DNA from: CAJCJE01 sp035948315
GTDB taxonomy: Bacteria; Actinomycetota; Actinomycetes; Mycobacteriales; Pseudonocardiaceae
DNA: 64,000 nucleotides
Direction: 5' to 3'
Assembly (NCBI GenBank): GCA_035948315.1
Contig: DASZJG010000069.1
Span: 1-64,000 of the forward strand
This document shows, one piece after another, positions 16,810-25,371 of the stretch. A program made the position numbers and the translations under genes. Position 1 is the first letter of the stretch. The number at the start of each line of letters is the position of its first letter. The notes beneath the pieces were generated by a model. That model was not told the DNA's origin, made no database searches, and saw nothing but the letters and a program-made list of their open reading frames with translations.

Positions 16810-17570
16810 GCCAATCGGCAACCGAATCCGACGACAGCTCGGCCGTCAGCGCCGAGCTGTCCTCGGGTTCGGAGCAGGTGGACACCGAGAACAAGCAGCC
16901 GGAACAGGCCGACGAGCCGGAACCCACGCTGCTGGAGCAGATGGGGGGCCTGAGCGGGCTGATCTACTCCTCGGTTCCGGTGCTGGTCTTCGTCACCGTC
17001 TACGTCCCCACGAGCAGCCTGGCCGCGGCGATCTGGTCGGCGGTCGGCAGCGCGGTGCTCATCCTGATCTGGCGGCTGATCCGCCGCGAGAAGATCCAGC
17101 CCGCCATCTCCGGCCTGTTCGGCGTGGCCATCGCCGCGTTCATCGCCTACCGCGTCGGTGCCGCGCGCGGCTACTTCCTGTTCGGCATCTGGTCCAGCCT
17201 GCTCTACGGCGGGGTCTTCCTGATTTCGATGATCTTCCGGTGGCCGCTCGCCGGCGTGGTCTGGTCCGCGTTGAACAGCAAAGGCATGGCCTGGCGCAAG
17301 GACCCGCGCTGCCGGCGCTTCTACGACGTGGCCACCGTGGTGTGGGTCGTCGTGTTCGTGGGCCGCTTCGTCGTGCAGGAGTGGCTCTACAACCTCAACC
17401 TGGTCGGCTGGCTGGGTTTCACCCGGATCGCCATGGGCTGGCCGCTGACCGCGATCGCCGCCCTGGTCACCGTCTGGGCCGTGCGCAAGGCCGACCAGCG
17501 CCAGAAGGAACTGACCGCCGAGGAAGAAGAAGCCGAGGCCGAGACGAAGGCGGACGCGGAGCCCGCCTAG
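16806..17570 (+). CDS. DUF3159 membrane protein
   Basis: 254 residues, with an acidic soluble N-terminus of about 55 residues, about six membrane helices in the middle, and an acidic C-terminal tail rich in Glu and Ala. DUF3159 family, corresponding to Rv2693c; function unknown, although its fixed place beside the CeoB/CeoC genes hints at membrane transport or ion balance. It starts within the stop of the OB-fold gene. Its stop shares CTAG with the convergent ktrA-type gene. Confidence 0.9.
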   Translation: MSQSATESDDSSAVSAELSSGSEQVDTENKQPEQADEPEPTLLEQMGGLSGLIYSSVPVLVFVTVYVPTSSLAAAIWSAVGSAVLILIWRLIRREKIQPAISGLFGVAIAAFIAYRVGAARGYFLFGIWSSLLYGGVFLISMIFRWPLAGVVWSALNSKGMAWRKDPRCRRFYDVATVVWVVVFVGRFVVQEWLYNLNLVGWLGFTRIAMGWPLTAIAALVTVWAVRKADQRQKELTAEEEEAEAETKADAEPA

Positions 17571-18223
17571 ACCCCGACCGCCTTGCGGATCGCGGGTTCC
17601 ACGTCGTGCGAGGCGACGAACAGCAGTTCGTCGCCAGCCTCGATGGAGTCGTCGCTGGTCGGCACGATCACCCGGCCGCCGCGCAGGATCGCCACCAGCG
17701 CCGCGTCGCGCGGCAGATCGAGGTTGCCGGCGGACTGACCGGCCAGCGGGGTGTCCTGCGGCAGCGTGATCTCCACCAGGTTCGCCTGGCCCTGGCGCAG
17801 GGTGAGCAACTGGACCAGGCCACCGACGCTGACCGCCTCCTCGACCATGGCGGCCAGGATGCGCGGGGTGGACACGGCCACGTCGACGCCCCAGGCGTCG
17901 GTGAACAGCCACTCGTTGCGCGGATCGTTGACCCGGGCCACCACGCGCGTGACGCCGAACTCGGTCTTGGACAGCAGCGAGACGACCAGGTTGACCTTGT
18001 CGTCGCCGGTGGCCGCGATGACCACGTCGCAGGTCTCGATGCCGGCCTCCTCAAGGGAGGACAGCTCGCACGCGTCCGCCAGCACCCACTCGGCCTGCTC
18101 GACGACCGGCGGGTCGAAGTTGCGCGCGTCCCGCTCGATCAGCATCACCTGATGGCCGCCCGCGACGAGTTCCTGGGCGATGGAGCGGCCGACCGCGCCG
18201 GCTCCGGCGATAGCGACCCGCAT
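17567..18223 (-). CDS. ceoC: TrkA/KtrA potassium-uptake regulator (CeoC-like)
   Basis: Cytoplasmic gating subunit for potassium transport, 218 residues. The RCK_N Rossmann domain begins MRVAIAGAGAVGRSIAQEL, with Glu30 in LIERD binding NAD(H) or ATP. The RCK_C domain occupies about residues 140-218. It follows ceoB with a one-base stop-start overlap (TGATG), so the two form an operon. Both sit divergently from a KimA-like transporter. No TrkH/KtrB membrane partner is in the window. Confidence 0.9.
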   Translation of the reverse strand: MRVAIAGAGAVGRSIAQELVAGGHQVMLIERDARNFDPPVVEQAEWVLADACELSSLEEAGIETCDVVIAATGDDKVNLVVSLLSKTEFGVTRVVARVNDPRNEWLFTDAWGVDVAVSTPRILAAMVEEAVSVGGLVQLLTLRQGQANLVEITLPQDTPLAGQSAGNLDLPRDAALVAILRGGRVIVPTSDDSIEAGDELLFVASHDVEPAIRKAVGV

Positions 18224-18888
18224 CAGTTGTTCTCCTCAGGTGCCTTGGCAGCGGCCGCGGTGACGTCGGCGATCGAGCCGGAGATGATGGCCACGTAGAC
18301 CACGTCGTCGGCCTGGAGCACGGTCTTGGCGGTGGGCAGGATGCCGGTGCCGAAGCGCATCAGGAACGCGACCCGGCAGTCGGTGGCCTCCTGGATGTCT
18401 CGGATGGAGTGCCCGACCCAGTTCTCGTGCAACGGCAGCTGCATGACCGCGACGGTCCCGCTCGGGTCGCGCCACGCGGCCGCGCCGGACTCCGGCAGCA
18501 GGGTACGCAGGAAGCGGTCGGTCGTCCACGGCACGGTGGCCACGGTGGGGATGCCCAGCCGCTCGTACACGGCGGCCCGGCGCGCGTCGTAGATGCGGGC
18601 GACCACGTGGTCGACGCCGAACGTCTCGCGCGCGACCCTGGCCGCGATGATGTTGGAGTTGTCGCCGTTGGACACCGCGGCGAAGGCGCTGGCCCGCTCG
18701 ATGCCGGCCTTGCCGAGCACGTCCCGGTCGAAGCCGACGCCGACCACCTGCTGGCCGCGGAACTCGGTGCCGAGTCTGCGGAACGCCTGCTCGTCCTTGT
18801 CGATCACGGCGACCTCGTGGTCGAGACGCTCCAACGCGAGAGCGAGCGACGAGCCGACCCGCCCGCAACCCATGATCACGACGTGCAC
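18223..18888 (-). CDS. ceoB: TrkA/KtrA potassium-uptake regulator (CeoB-like)
   Basis: 221 residues with RCK_N (VVIMGCGRVGSSLALALERL, acidic residue in AVIDKDE) and RCK_C domains. It is the first gene of the ceoBC pair; in M. tuberculosis Rv2691-Rv2692 have the same arrangement. The GTG at 18888 is preceded by AGAGGAGG at the ideal distance, which settles the start; the longer open frame to 19314 is not coding. Two RCK subunits suggest a hetero-oligomeric ring. Confidence 0.9.
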   Translation of the reverse strand: MHVVIMGCGRVGSSLALALERLDHEVAVIDKDEQAFRRLGTEFRGQQVVGVGFDRDVLGKAGIERASAFAAVSNGDNSNIIAARVARETFGVDHVVARIYDARRAAVYERLGIPTVATVPWTTDRFLRTLLPESGAAAWRDPSGTVAVMQLPLHENWVGHSIRDIQEATDCRVAFLMRFGTGILPTAKTVLQADDVVYVAIISGSIADVTAAAAKAPEENN

Positions 18889-19070
18889 CAACGGCCTCCT
18901 CTGCGATGGTTCGCAGACGGTATCGAACACCAGACGGAACGGGCGTGCGGCCACGCCCCCGACAAGGAGACGCGGATCACGCTGTGAACGTACCCCGGCC
19001 GGCTCGGGTCCGACATGACTCGCGGTCGAGCTGTTTTCGGGCGGGCGGACCACGCCGCGACCGGGGCGCC

Positions 19071-19076
19071 TAACCT
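19071..19076 (+). promoter_or_regulatory. Leaderless -10 element for the KimA-like gene
   Basis: TAACCT, 8 nt before the GTG at 19085; no ribosome-binding site is present. Confidence 0.65.
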
Positions 19077-19084
19077 GTGCAACC

Positions 19085-21109
19085 GTGCCCAAGTTCACGA
19101 CCGCGGCGAAGCGGTTGCTGGTCGGTCGGCCCGTCCGCAGTGACCGGCTCGCCCACACGCTGCTGCCCAAACGCATCGCCCTGCCGGTGTTCGCCTCCGA
19201 CGCCCTCTCCAGCGTCGCGTATGCGCCGGAGGAGATCTTCCGCACGCTGAGCGTGGCGGGACTCTCCGCGTACGCGTTCGCCCCGTGGATCGGCGCGGTC
19301 GTGGCGATCGTCATGCTGACCGTGGTCGCCTCCTACCGGCAGAACGTGCACGCCTATCCGAGCGGCGGCGGCGACTACGAGGTCGCCACCTCGAACCTCG
19401 GCGGGAAGTTCGGCCTGACCGTGGCCAGCGCGCTGCTGGTGGACTATGTGCTGACGGTGGCCGTGTCCACCTCCTCCGGTATCGCGAACATCGGCTCGGC
19501 CGTCCCGTTCATCGCCCAGCACCAGCTGCTCTGCTGCCTGGTCGTGCTGGCCCTGCTGACCGCGGCGAACCTGCGCGGCATCCGCGAGTCCGGTGCTGCC
19601 TTCGCCATCCCGACCTACGGCTTCATGGTCGGCGTGTTCGGCATGGTGGCCTGGGGCGTGGTCCGGGCGTTCAGCGGGGCGAACCTGCGCGCCGAAAGTG
19701 CCGGTTTCCATCTCGCCGCTTCGGACAACTCGCTGGTCGGGTTCGCGTTCGCGTTCCTGATCCTGCGCTCGTTCTCCTCCGGCTGTGCCGCGCTGACCGG
19801 TGTCGAGGCGATCAGCAACGGCGTGCCCGCCTTCCGCAAGCCCAAGTCCAAGAACGCGGCCACCACGCTGCTGCTGATGGGCACCATCGCGGTCGGCATG
19901 TTCATCGGCATCATCGTGCTGGCCCGGCTCACCCACGTGAACTTCGCGGACGACCCGGCCACCCAGCTGATCGGCGCGCCGGCCGGCTACCAGCAGAAGA
20001 CGATCATCGCGCAGATCGGCGCCGCGGTGTTCAGCAACTTCCCGCCCGCGTTCTACTACGTCTCCTTCGTCACCGGCATCATCCTGGTGCTGGCCGCGAA
20101 CACCGCGTTCAACGGTTTCCCGGTGCTCGGCTCGATCCTCGCCCAGGACCGCTACCTGCCGCGCCAGCTGCACACCCGGGGCGACCGGCTGGCCTACAGC
20201 AACGGCATCCTGTTCCTCGCGATCTTCGCCGGCGTGCTGATCATCGCCTTCAACGGCGACGCGACCCGGCTGATCCAGCTCTACATCGTCGGCGTGTTCG
20301 TGTCGTTCAACTGTAGCCAGGCCGGCATGATCCGGCACTGGAACCGGTTGCTGCGCAACGAGAAGGACCCGGCGACCCGGCGCCGGATGCGGCGCTCGCA
20401 GACCATCAACGCGATCGGCCTGACCTGTACCGCGATCGTGCTGGTGATCGTGGTGATCACCAAGTTCCTGGCCGGCGCGTGGATCGCGATCGCCGCCATG
20501 GTCGCGTTCTTCGTCATCATGACCGCGATCCGGCGGCACTACGACCACGTGTCCGAGGAACTGGCCGCCAGCGACGAGCAGACCCTGCTGCCCGCGCGCA
20601 ACCACGCGGTCGTGCTGGTGTCCAAACTGCACCAGCCGACCCTGCGCGCGCTCGCCTACGCCAAGGCGACCCGGCCGGACACGCTCGTCGCGGTGACCGT
20701 GAACGTGGACGAGGCCGATACCAAAGCCCTGTTGCGGCAATGGGACGAGCGCAACTTCACGGTGCCGCTGACCGTGGTCGAGTCGCCCTACCGGGAGATC
20801 ACCCGGCCGGTGCTGGACTTCGTGCGCAGGCTGCGCAAGGACAATCCGCGCGACGTGGTCACCGTGTTCATCCCGGAGTACGTGGTCGGGCACTGGTGGG
20901 AACAGCTGCTGCACAACCAGAGTGCGTTGCGGCTCAAGGGCAGGCTGCTCTACCAGCCCGGTGTGATGGTGACCAGCGTGCCCTGGCAGCTGGCGTCCTC
21001 GGCCAAGTCCGGCGAGCGCGCCAGGCGGGCCCGCCAGCGCAACCTGCTCACCGCGCCCGGCGCCGTCCGCCGCGGCCTTGAGTCGAAACAACCCGCGGAG
21101 CGCAAGTGA
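19085..21109 (+). CDS. APC-superfamily transporter, KimA-like potassium/proton symporter
   Basis: 674-residue membrane protein. About twelve helices in the first 480 residues start with RIALPVFASDALSSVAYAPEE, the conserved first-helix region of KimA/KUP-like APC transporters. A soluble C-terminal domain of about 190 residues follows, as in B. subtilis KimA where it binds cyclic-di-AMP. The divergent CeoB/CeoC genes support potassium transport, but an amino-acid substrate cannot be excluded. The homologue is Rv2690c. It overlaps the methyltransferase gene by GTGA. Confidence 0.82.
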   Translation: MPKFTTAAKRLLVGRPVRSDRLAHTLLPKRIALPVFASDALSSVAYAPEEIFRTLSVAGLSAYAFAPWIGAVVAIVMLTVVASYRQNVHAYPSGGGDYEVATSNLGGKFGLTVASALLVDYVLTVAVSTSSGIANIGSAVPFIAQHQLLCCLVVLALLTAANLRGIRESGAAFAIPTYGFMVGVFGMVAWGVVRAFSGANLRAESAGFHLAASDNSLVGFAFAFLILRSFSSGCAALTGVEAISNGVPAFRKPKSKNAATTLLLMGTIAVGMFIGIIVLARLTHVNFADDPATQLIGAPAGYQQKTIIAQIGAAVFSNFPPAFYYVSFVTGIILVLAANTAFNGFPVLGSILAQDRYLPRQLHTRGDRLAYSNGILFLAIFAGVLIIAFNGDATRLIQLYIVGVFVSFNCSQAGMIRHWNRLLRNEKDPATRRRMRRSQTINAIGLTCTAIVLVIVVITKFLAGAWIAIAAMVAFFVIMTAIRRHYDHVSEELAASDEQTLLPARNHAVVLVSKLHQPTLRALAYAKATRPDTLVAVTVNVDEADTKALLRQWDERNFTVPLTVVESPYREITRPVLDFVRRLRKDNPRDVVTVFIPEYVVGHWWEQLLHNQSALRLKGRLLYQPGVMVTSVPWQLASSAKSGERARRARQRNLLTAPGAVRRGLESKQPAERK

Positions 21110-22335
21110 ACTGGACCGGCAATCGATACGAGGTCGAGGTCGGCGCGGTCGCGCACGGCGGCCACTGCGTCGCCCGAGCGGAGGGCCGGGTGCTCTTCGT
21201 CCGGCACGCGTTGCCGGGCGAGCGGGTGATCGTCGAGGTGACCGAGGACAAGGGCGGGTCGTTCTGCCGCGCGGACGCGGTCGAGATCCTGACCGCGTCG
21301 CCGGACCGCGTCGAACCTGTCTGCGCGCTGGCCCGGCCGGGCGGGTGCGGCGGCTGCGACTGGCAGCACGCGACCCCGGCCGCGCAACGGGAGCTGAAGG
21401 CGTTCGTGCTGGCCGAACAGCTGCACCGGCTCGCCGGACTGGACCTGAAGGTCGAGGTGGAACAGCTGCCGGGCGGCCCACTGGCCTGGCGGAGCCGGCA
21501 GCGGCTCGCCGTCGACAAGGCGGGCCGGGCGGGGCTGCGCGCGCACCGCAGCCATCGCGTCCTGCCGCTGGCCGAGAACGACGGCTGCCCGATCTCCGTT
21601 CCGGAGCTGTTCGGTGACGTGCTGGAGGCCGAGCAGACCCCGGGCACGGAGCTGGACGTGGTGCTCGACGACACCGGCCGGCGCCATGTCGCCAGGCTCG
21701 ACCCCGTGCCGAACCGCCCCCGCCAGTACCGCACGAACTGGCTGACCGGCGGCACCGCGACGCAGCGGGCCGCGGGCCGCGACTGGCACCTGCACGCGGA
21801 CGGCTTCTGGCAGGTGCACCCGGCCGCCGCGGACATGCTCGCGGACGTGGTGGCCGAGTACGCGGCCGCGCCCGAGGGCGGCAGCGCCTGGGACCTCTAC
21901 GGCGGTGCCGGCCTGTTCGCCGCGGTGCTGGCCGAACAGGTCGGACCGGACGGATCCGTGCTGCTGGTCGAATCGGTGCCAAGCGCGATCGAGGACGCCC
22001 GGCGCAACCTCGCCGACCTGCCCTGGGTGCGCCTGCTCACCGGTCGCGTGGAACACGTCCTGGTGGACGGCACCGACCTCGCCGCGGGTGGCGAGGACAT
22101 CGAACCGGATGTCGTCGTGCTCGACCCGCCGCGCAAGGGCGCAGGCCGGACGGTCGTCGACGCGGTGGCGAGTGAGCGGCCACACCGAGTGGTCTACGTC
22201 GCATGCGACCCGGCCGCGCTCGCCCGCGACCTCGCCTGCTTCGCCGAGAACGGCTACCGGCTCGCGGAGCTGCGCGCGTTCGACGCCTTCCCGATGACCC
22301 ACCACGTCGAGTGCGTCGCCCTCATTCAGAGGTAG
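21106..22335 (+). CDS. TrmA/RlmCD-family SAM-dependent RNA uridine methyltransferase
   Basis: Methylates C5 of a uridine in tRNA or rRNA, 409 residues. An N-terminal TRAM domain covers about residues 5-60. Cysteines in PVCALARPGGCGGC suggest an iron-sulfur cluster. The Rossmann fold has DLYGGAGLFA for SAM and LDPPRKGAG, and the catalytic Cys lies in VYVACDPAALARDL near 372. The GTG start overlaps the transporter stop. Which uridine it modifies cannot be decided here. Confidence 0.9.
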   Translation: MNWTGNRYEVEVGAVAHGGHCVARAEGRVLFVRHALPGERVIVEVTEDKGGSFCRADAVEILTASPDRVEPVCALARPGGCGGCDWQHATPAAQRELKAFVLAEQLHRLAGLDLKVEVEQLPGGPLAWRSRQRLAVDKAGRAGLRAHRSHRVLPLAENDGCPISVPELFGDVLEAEQTPGTELDVVLDDTGRRHVARLDPVPNRPRQYRTNWLTGGTATQRAAGRDWHLHADGFWQVHPAAADMLADVVAEYAAAPEGGSAWDLYGGAGLFAAVLAEQVGPDGSVLLVESVPSAIEDARRNLADLPWVRLLTGRVEHVLVDGTDLAAGGEDIEPDVVVLDPPRKGAGRTVVDAVASERPHRVVYVACDPAALARDLACFAENGYRLAELRAFDAFPMTHHVECVALIQR

Positions 22336-22479
22336 CGCAAGGCAAGTCGGTGACCAGATTCACGATGGCGGCTCATCTGCGTGTCGATGTCGAGTCGATA
22401 GCTTGGTCCGACCGGTCGACGCGCTGGTCCCTATCGGGGTGCTCGATCACGCGTGTCGGCCGCCTGTCCGATTGGTGCC

Positions 22480-22485
22480 TAGACT
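22480..22485 (+). promoter_or_regulatory. Candidate -10 element for dxs
   Basis: TAGACT, 45 bp before the dxs start, in the 195-bp gap after the methyltransferase gene. The -35 is not recognisable. Confidence 0.45.
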
Positions 22486-22530
22486 GATCGCCAGTCGCAA
22501 GAAGAAGTCAACTTCAGGCGAGGTGAAGCG

Positions 22531-24486
22531 GTGGCGTTGCTGGATTCCGTGCATGGGCCGGACGACCTCAAGCGGATGGACCACGAGGAACTCGCCAGGC
22601 TGGCAGATGAGATCAGGTCCTTCCTGGTGGCGAAGGTCTCCAGGACGGGTGGCCACCTCGGGCCGAATCTGGGCGTCGTCGAGCTGACCATGGCGCTGCA
22701 CCGGGTGTTCAACTCGCCGCACGACGCGATCCTGTGGGACGTCGGTCACCAGGCGTACGTGCACAAGGTCCTCACCGGTCGCCAGGAGGGCTTCGACCAA
22801 CTGCGCCAGCGCGAGGGCCTGTCCGGCTACCCGAGCCGCGCCGAGAGCGAGCACGACTTCATCGAGAACAGCCACGCCTCCACCGGCCTGTCCTACGCCG
22901 ACGGCCTGGCCAAGGCGTTCCAACTCGCCGGTGCGCGCCGGCACGTCGTGGTCGTGGTCGGCGACGGTGCGCTGACCGGCGGCATGTGCTGGGAAGCCAT
23001 CAACAACATCGCGGCCGACCCGACCCGGCCGGTGGTGATCGTGGTCAACGACAACGGCCGCTCCTACTCGCCGACCATCGGCGGCCTCGCCGACCACCTC
23101 GCCTCGCTGCGCCTGCGTCCCGGCTACGAGCGTGCGCTGGAGGGCGGCAAGCGCGCCCTGCTCGGCACGCCGGTCGTCGGCAAGCCGCTGTACGCGGCGC
23201 TGCACGCGGCCAAGCGCGGCCTGAAGGACGCGCTGAGCCCGCAGGGCATGTTCGAGGACCTCGGCCTGAAGTACATGGGCCCGGTCGACGGGCACGACAT
23301 CGCCGTGCTGGAGTCCGCGCTGCAACGCGCCAAGGAGTTCGGCGGGCCGGTCATCGTGCACGCGGTCACCCGCAAGGGCAACGGCTACCCGCCCGCCGAG
23401 AACGACGAAGCCGACCAGATGCACCAGACCGACCCGATGGACCCGGCCACCGGTGCGCCGACCAAGGCCAAGAAGCGCGGCTGGACCTCGGTGTTCGCCG
23501 AGGAACTCGTGCACATCGGCGGGGAGCGGCCGGACGTGGTGGCCATCACCGCGGCCATGCTGGGCTCGACCGGCCTGGACAAGTTCGCGGCCAAGTTCCC
23601 GGAGCGCACGTTCGACGTGGGCATCGCCGAGCAGCACGCGGTCACCTCGGCCGCCGGCATGGCCATGGGCGGCCTGCACCCGGTCGTGGCGATCTACTCG
23701 ACGTTCCTCAACCGCGCGTTCGACCAGGTCCTGATGGACGTCGCGCTGCACAGGCAGCCGGTCACGCTGATCCTGGACCGGGCCGGCATCACCGGACCGG
23801 ACGGCCCGAGCCACCACGGCATGTGGGACGTGTCGATCCTGGGCCTGGTGCCGGGTATCCGCGTCGCGTGCCCTCGGGACGCGGCCACGCTGCGCGAGGA
23901 GCTACGCGAGGCGGTCGCCATCGAGGACGGCCCGTCGGCGCTGCGCTTCCCGCGCGGCGGCGTGATCGAGTCGGTACCCGCGGTGGAGCGCGTCGGCAGT
24001 GTCGACGTCCTGCGTCAGGGCGATGGCAAGGACGTCCTGCTCATCGCGGTGGGCGCGTTCGGGGAACTCGGCATCGCGGCCGCCGAGCGGCTGGCCGACC
24101 AGGGCATCGGCGTCACCGTCGTCGACCCGCGCTGGGTCGTGCCGGTGCCCGAGGACCTGCTCGCGCTGATCGACGAGCACCGCCTGGTCGCCACCGTCGA
24201 GGACAGCGGCCGGCACGGCGGGTTCGGCTGGGCGCTGGCCGCGCTGCTGCGCGACACCGGCAACACCACCCCGCTGCTGGATCTCGGTGTGCCGCAACGG
24301 TTCATCGCGCCCGGCACCCGCGACGAGGTGCTCTCCGCGGTCGGCCTCACCGCCCAGGACGTGGCCCGGCGGATCACCGAGTGGGCGGCCGATCACCTCG
24401 GCGAGGTGCGCACCGCTGCGGACGACGACGAGCCAGCGGTGTCCACTGTGGATCGCAAGAAGGACGCGGACGGCTCGGAGAGCTGA
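22531..24486 (+). CDS. dxs: 1-deoxy-D-xylulose-5-phosphate synthase
   Basis: First enzyme of the MEP isoprenoid pathway; condenses pyruvate and glyceraldehyde 3-phosphate with thiamine diphosphate. 651 residues, normal length. DVGHQAYVHK near residue 70 and GDGALTGGMCWEA with VNDNGRSY form the ThDP site; the pyrimidine domain has GIAEQHAV and DRAGITGPDGPSHHG; a transketolase C-domain follows. The GTG has GCGAGGTGAAGCG before it. The gene is alone in its transcript and ends at an 11-bp hairpin. Confidence 0.96.
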   Translation: MALLDSVHGPDDLKRMDHEELARLADEIRSFLVAKVSRTGGHLGPNLGVVELTMALHRVFNSPHDAILWDVGHQAYVHKVLTGRQEGFDQLRQREGLSGYPSRAESEHDFIENSHASTGLSYADGLAKAFQLAGARRHVVVVVGDGALTGGMCWEAINNIAADPTRPVVIVVNDNGRSYSPTIGGLADHLASLRLRPGYERALEGGKRALLGTPVVGKPLYAALHAAKRGLKDALSPQGMFEDLGLKYMGPVDGHDIAVLESALQRAKEFGGPVIVHAVTRKGNGYPPAENDEADQMHQTDPMDPATGAPTKAKKRGWTSVFAEELVHIGGERPDVVAITAAMLGSTGLDKFAAKFPERTFDVGIAEQHAVTSAAGMAMGGLHPVVAIYSTFLNRAFDQVLMDVALHRQPVTLILDRAGITGPDGPSHHGMWDVSILGLVPGIRVACPRDAATLREELREAVAIEDGPSALRFPRGGVIESVPAVERVGSVDVLRQGDGKDVLLIAVGAFGELGIAAAERLADQGIGVTVVDPRWVVPVPEDLLALIDEHRLVATVEDSGRHGGFGWALAALLRDTGNTTPLLDLGVPQRFIAPGTRDEVLSAVGLTAQDVARRITEWAADHLGEVRTAADDDEPAVSTVDRKKDADGSES

Positions 24487-24566
24487 AAATCGCTCGATAC
24501 GGGCCGATCGGCGACCTAACCTTCTAGGTGCTCCATCTGACCGGTTGACGTGAAACCGGGGGAGAA

Positions 24567-24596
24567 GGGCGACCGCGTGCTGGAGCGCGGTCGCCC
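24567..24596 (+). terminator. dxs terminator
   Basis: Eleven-bp perfect stem (24567-24577 with 24586-24596), 8-nt loop, 80 bp beyond the dxs stop. Confidence 0.8.
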
Positions 24597-24618
24597 CCCG
24601 TCACTGCGGGTATTCGTG

Positions 24619-24661
24619 CCCCTCCACCGTCCTATTGGGCATTTATGGCACGGTGGAGGGG
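24619..24661. promoter_or_regulatory. 12-bp inverted repeat at the start of the two-component operon
   Basis: CCCCTCCACCGT (24619-24630) pairs perfectly with ACGGTGGAGGGG (24650-24661) across 19 bp. The right arm covers the only ribosome-binding-like stretch and ends on the G of the GTG start. It is either a dimer operator or an RNA hairpin that hides the start. Confidence 0.7.
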
Positions 24662-25371
24662 TGCGGATTCTGGTAGTCGAAGACGAAGAGCCCCTGGCCG
24701 AGGCGATAGCGCGCGGCCTGCGGCGCGAAGGAATGGCCGTTGACGTCGCCCTGGATGGCGATTCCGGCCACGAGAAGGTGACCGTCACCCGGTATGACGT
24801 GGTGGTCCTCGATCGGGATCTGCCCGGAATGTCCGGTGATCAGCTGTGTCGCGAGATCGTCGCCGCGGGCGCGCTGAGCCGCGTGATCATGCTCACCGCC
24901 AGTGACGCGGTCTCCGATCGGGTGGAAGGGCTCTCCCTCGGCGCCGACGACTACCTGGCCAAGCCGTTCGCGTTCCCCGAACTGGTCGCCAGGGTCCGCG
25001 CGCTGGCCCGCCGCTCCACCCCGGCCACCCCGCCCGTGCTCTCCGCGGGAGACGTCGAACTCGACCCGGCCAAGCGCACCGTCACCCGCGCTGGCAAGCC
25101 GGTCGAGCTGACCCGCAAGGAGTTCGGCGTACTGGAGGTCCTGCTCGCCGCGGGCGGCTCCGTGGTCAGCAGCGAGGAACTGCTCGAACGCGTCTGGGAC
25201 GAGAACGCCGACCCGTTCACCACGACCGTCCGGGTCACCGTGATGACCCTGCGCAAGAAGCTCGGCGAACCCGGCCTGATCGACACCGTGGTCGGCTCGG
25301 GTTACCGGGTCCCGGTGACCGGCGGCGACCCGGCCGACACCGGAGCGGGAGCTGGCGCGGGCGTTGACTGA
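24661..25371 (+). CDS. OmpR/PhoB-family response regulator
   Basis: 236 residues. The receiver domain begins VRILVVEDEE; Asp in VVLDRDLPG (near 51) is the phosphoacceptor, Thr in MLTAS and Lys in LAKPF are the switch residues. The C-terminal winged helix (ELTRKEFGVLEVLL to VRVTVMTLRKKL) binds DNA. The GTG at 24661 fits the family start; no separate ribosome-binding site is at proper distance. It is followed by its kinase with an 8-nt overlap. The stimulus is unknown. Confidence 0.9.
   Translation: MRILVVEDEEPLAEAIARGLRREGMAVDVALDGDSGHEKVTVTRYDVVVLDRDLPGMSGDQLCREIVAAGALSRVIMLTASDAVSDRVEGLSLGADDYLAKPFAFPELVARVRALARRSTPATPPVLSAGDVELDPAKRTVTRAGKPVELTRKEFGVLEVLLAAGGSVVSSEELLERVWDENADPFTTTVRVTVMTLRKKLGEPGLIDTVVGSGYRVPVTGGDPADTGAGAGAGVD

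Noticed and set aside
19070..21982. 970-codon minus-strand open frame
   Set aside because: Arg/Pro/His-rich composition and no motif; it lies wholly antisense to the transporter and methyltransferase genes.
22336..22530. Possible riboswitch upstream of dxs
   Set aside because: The likely -10 lies only 45 bp before the start, leaving no room for a known aptamer; no thiamine-box sequence is seen.
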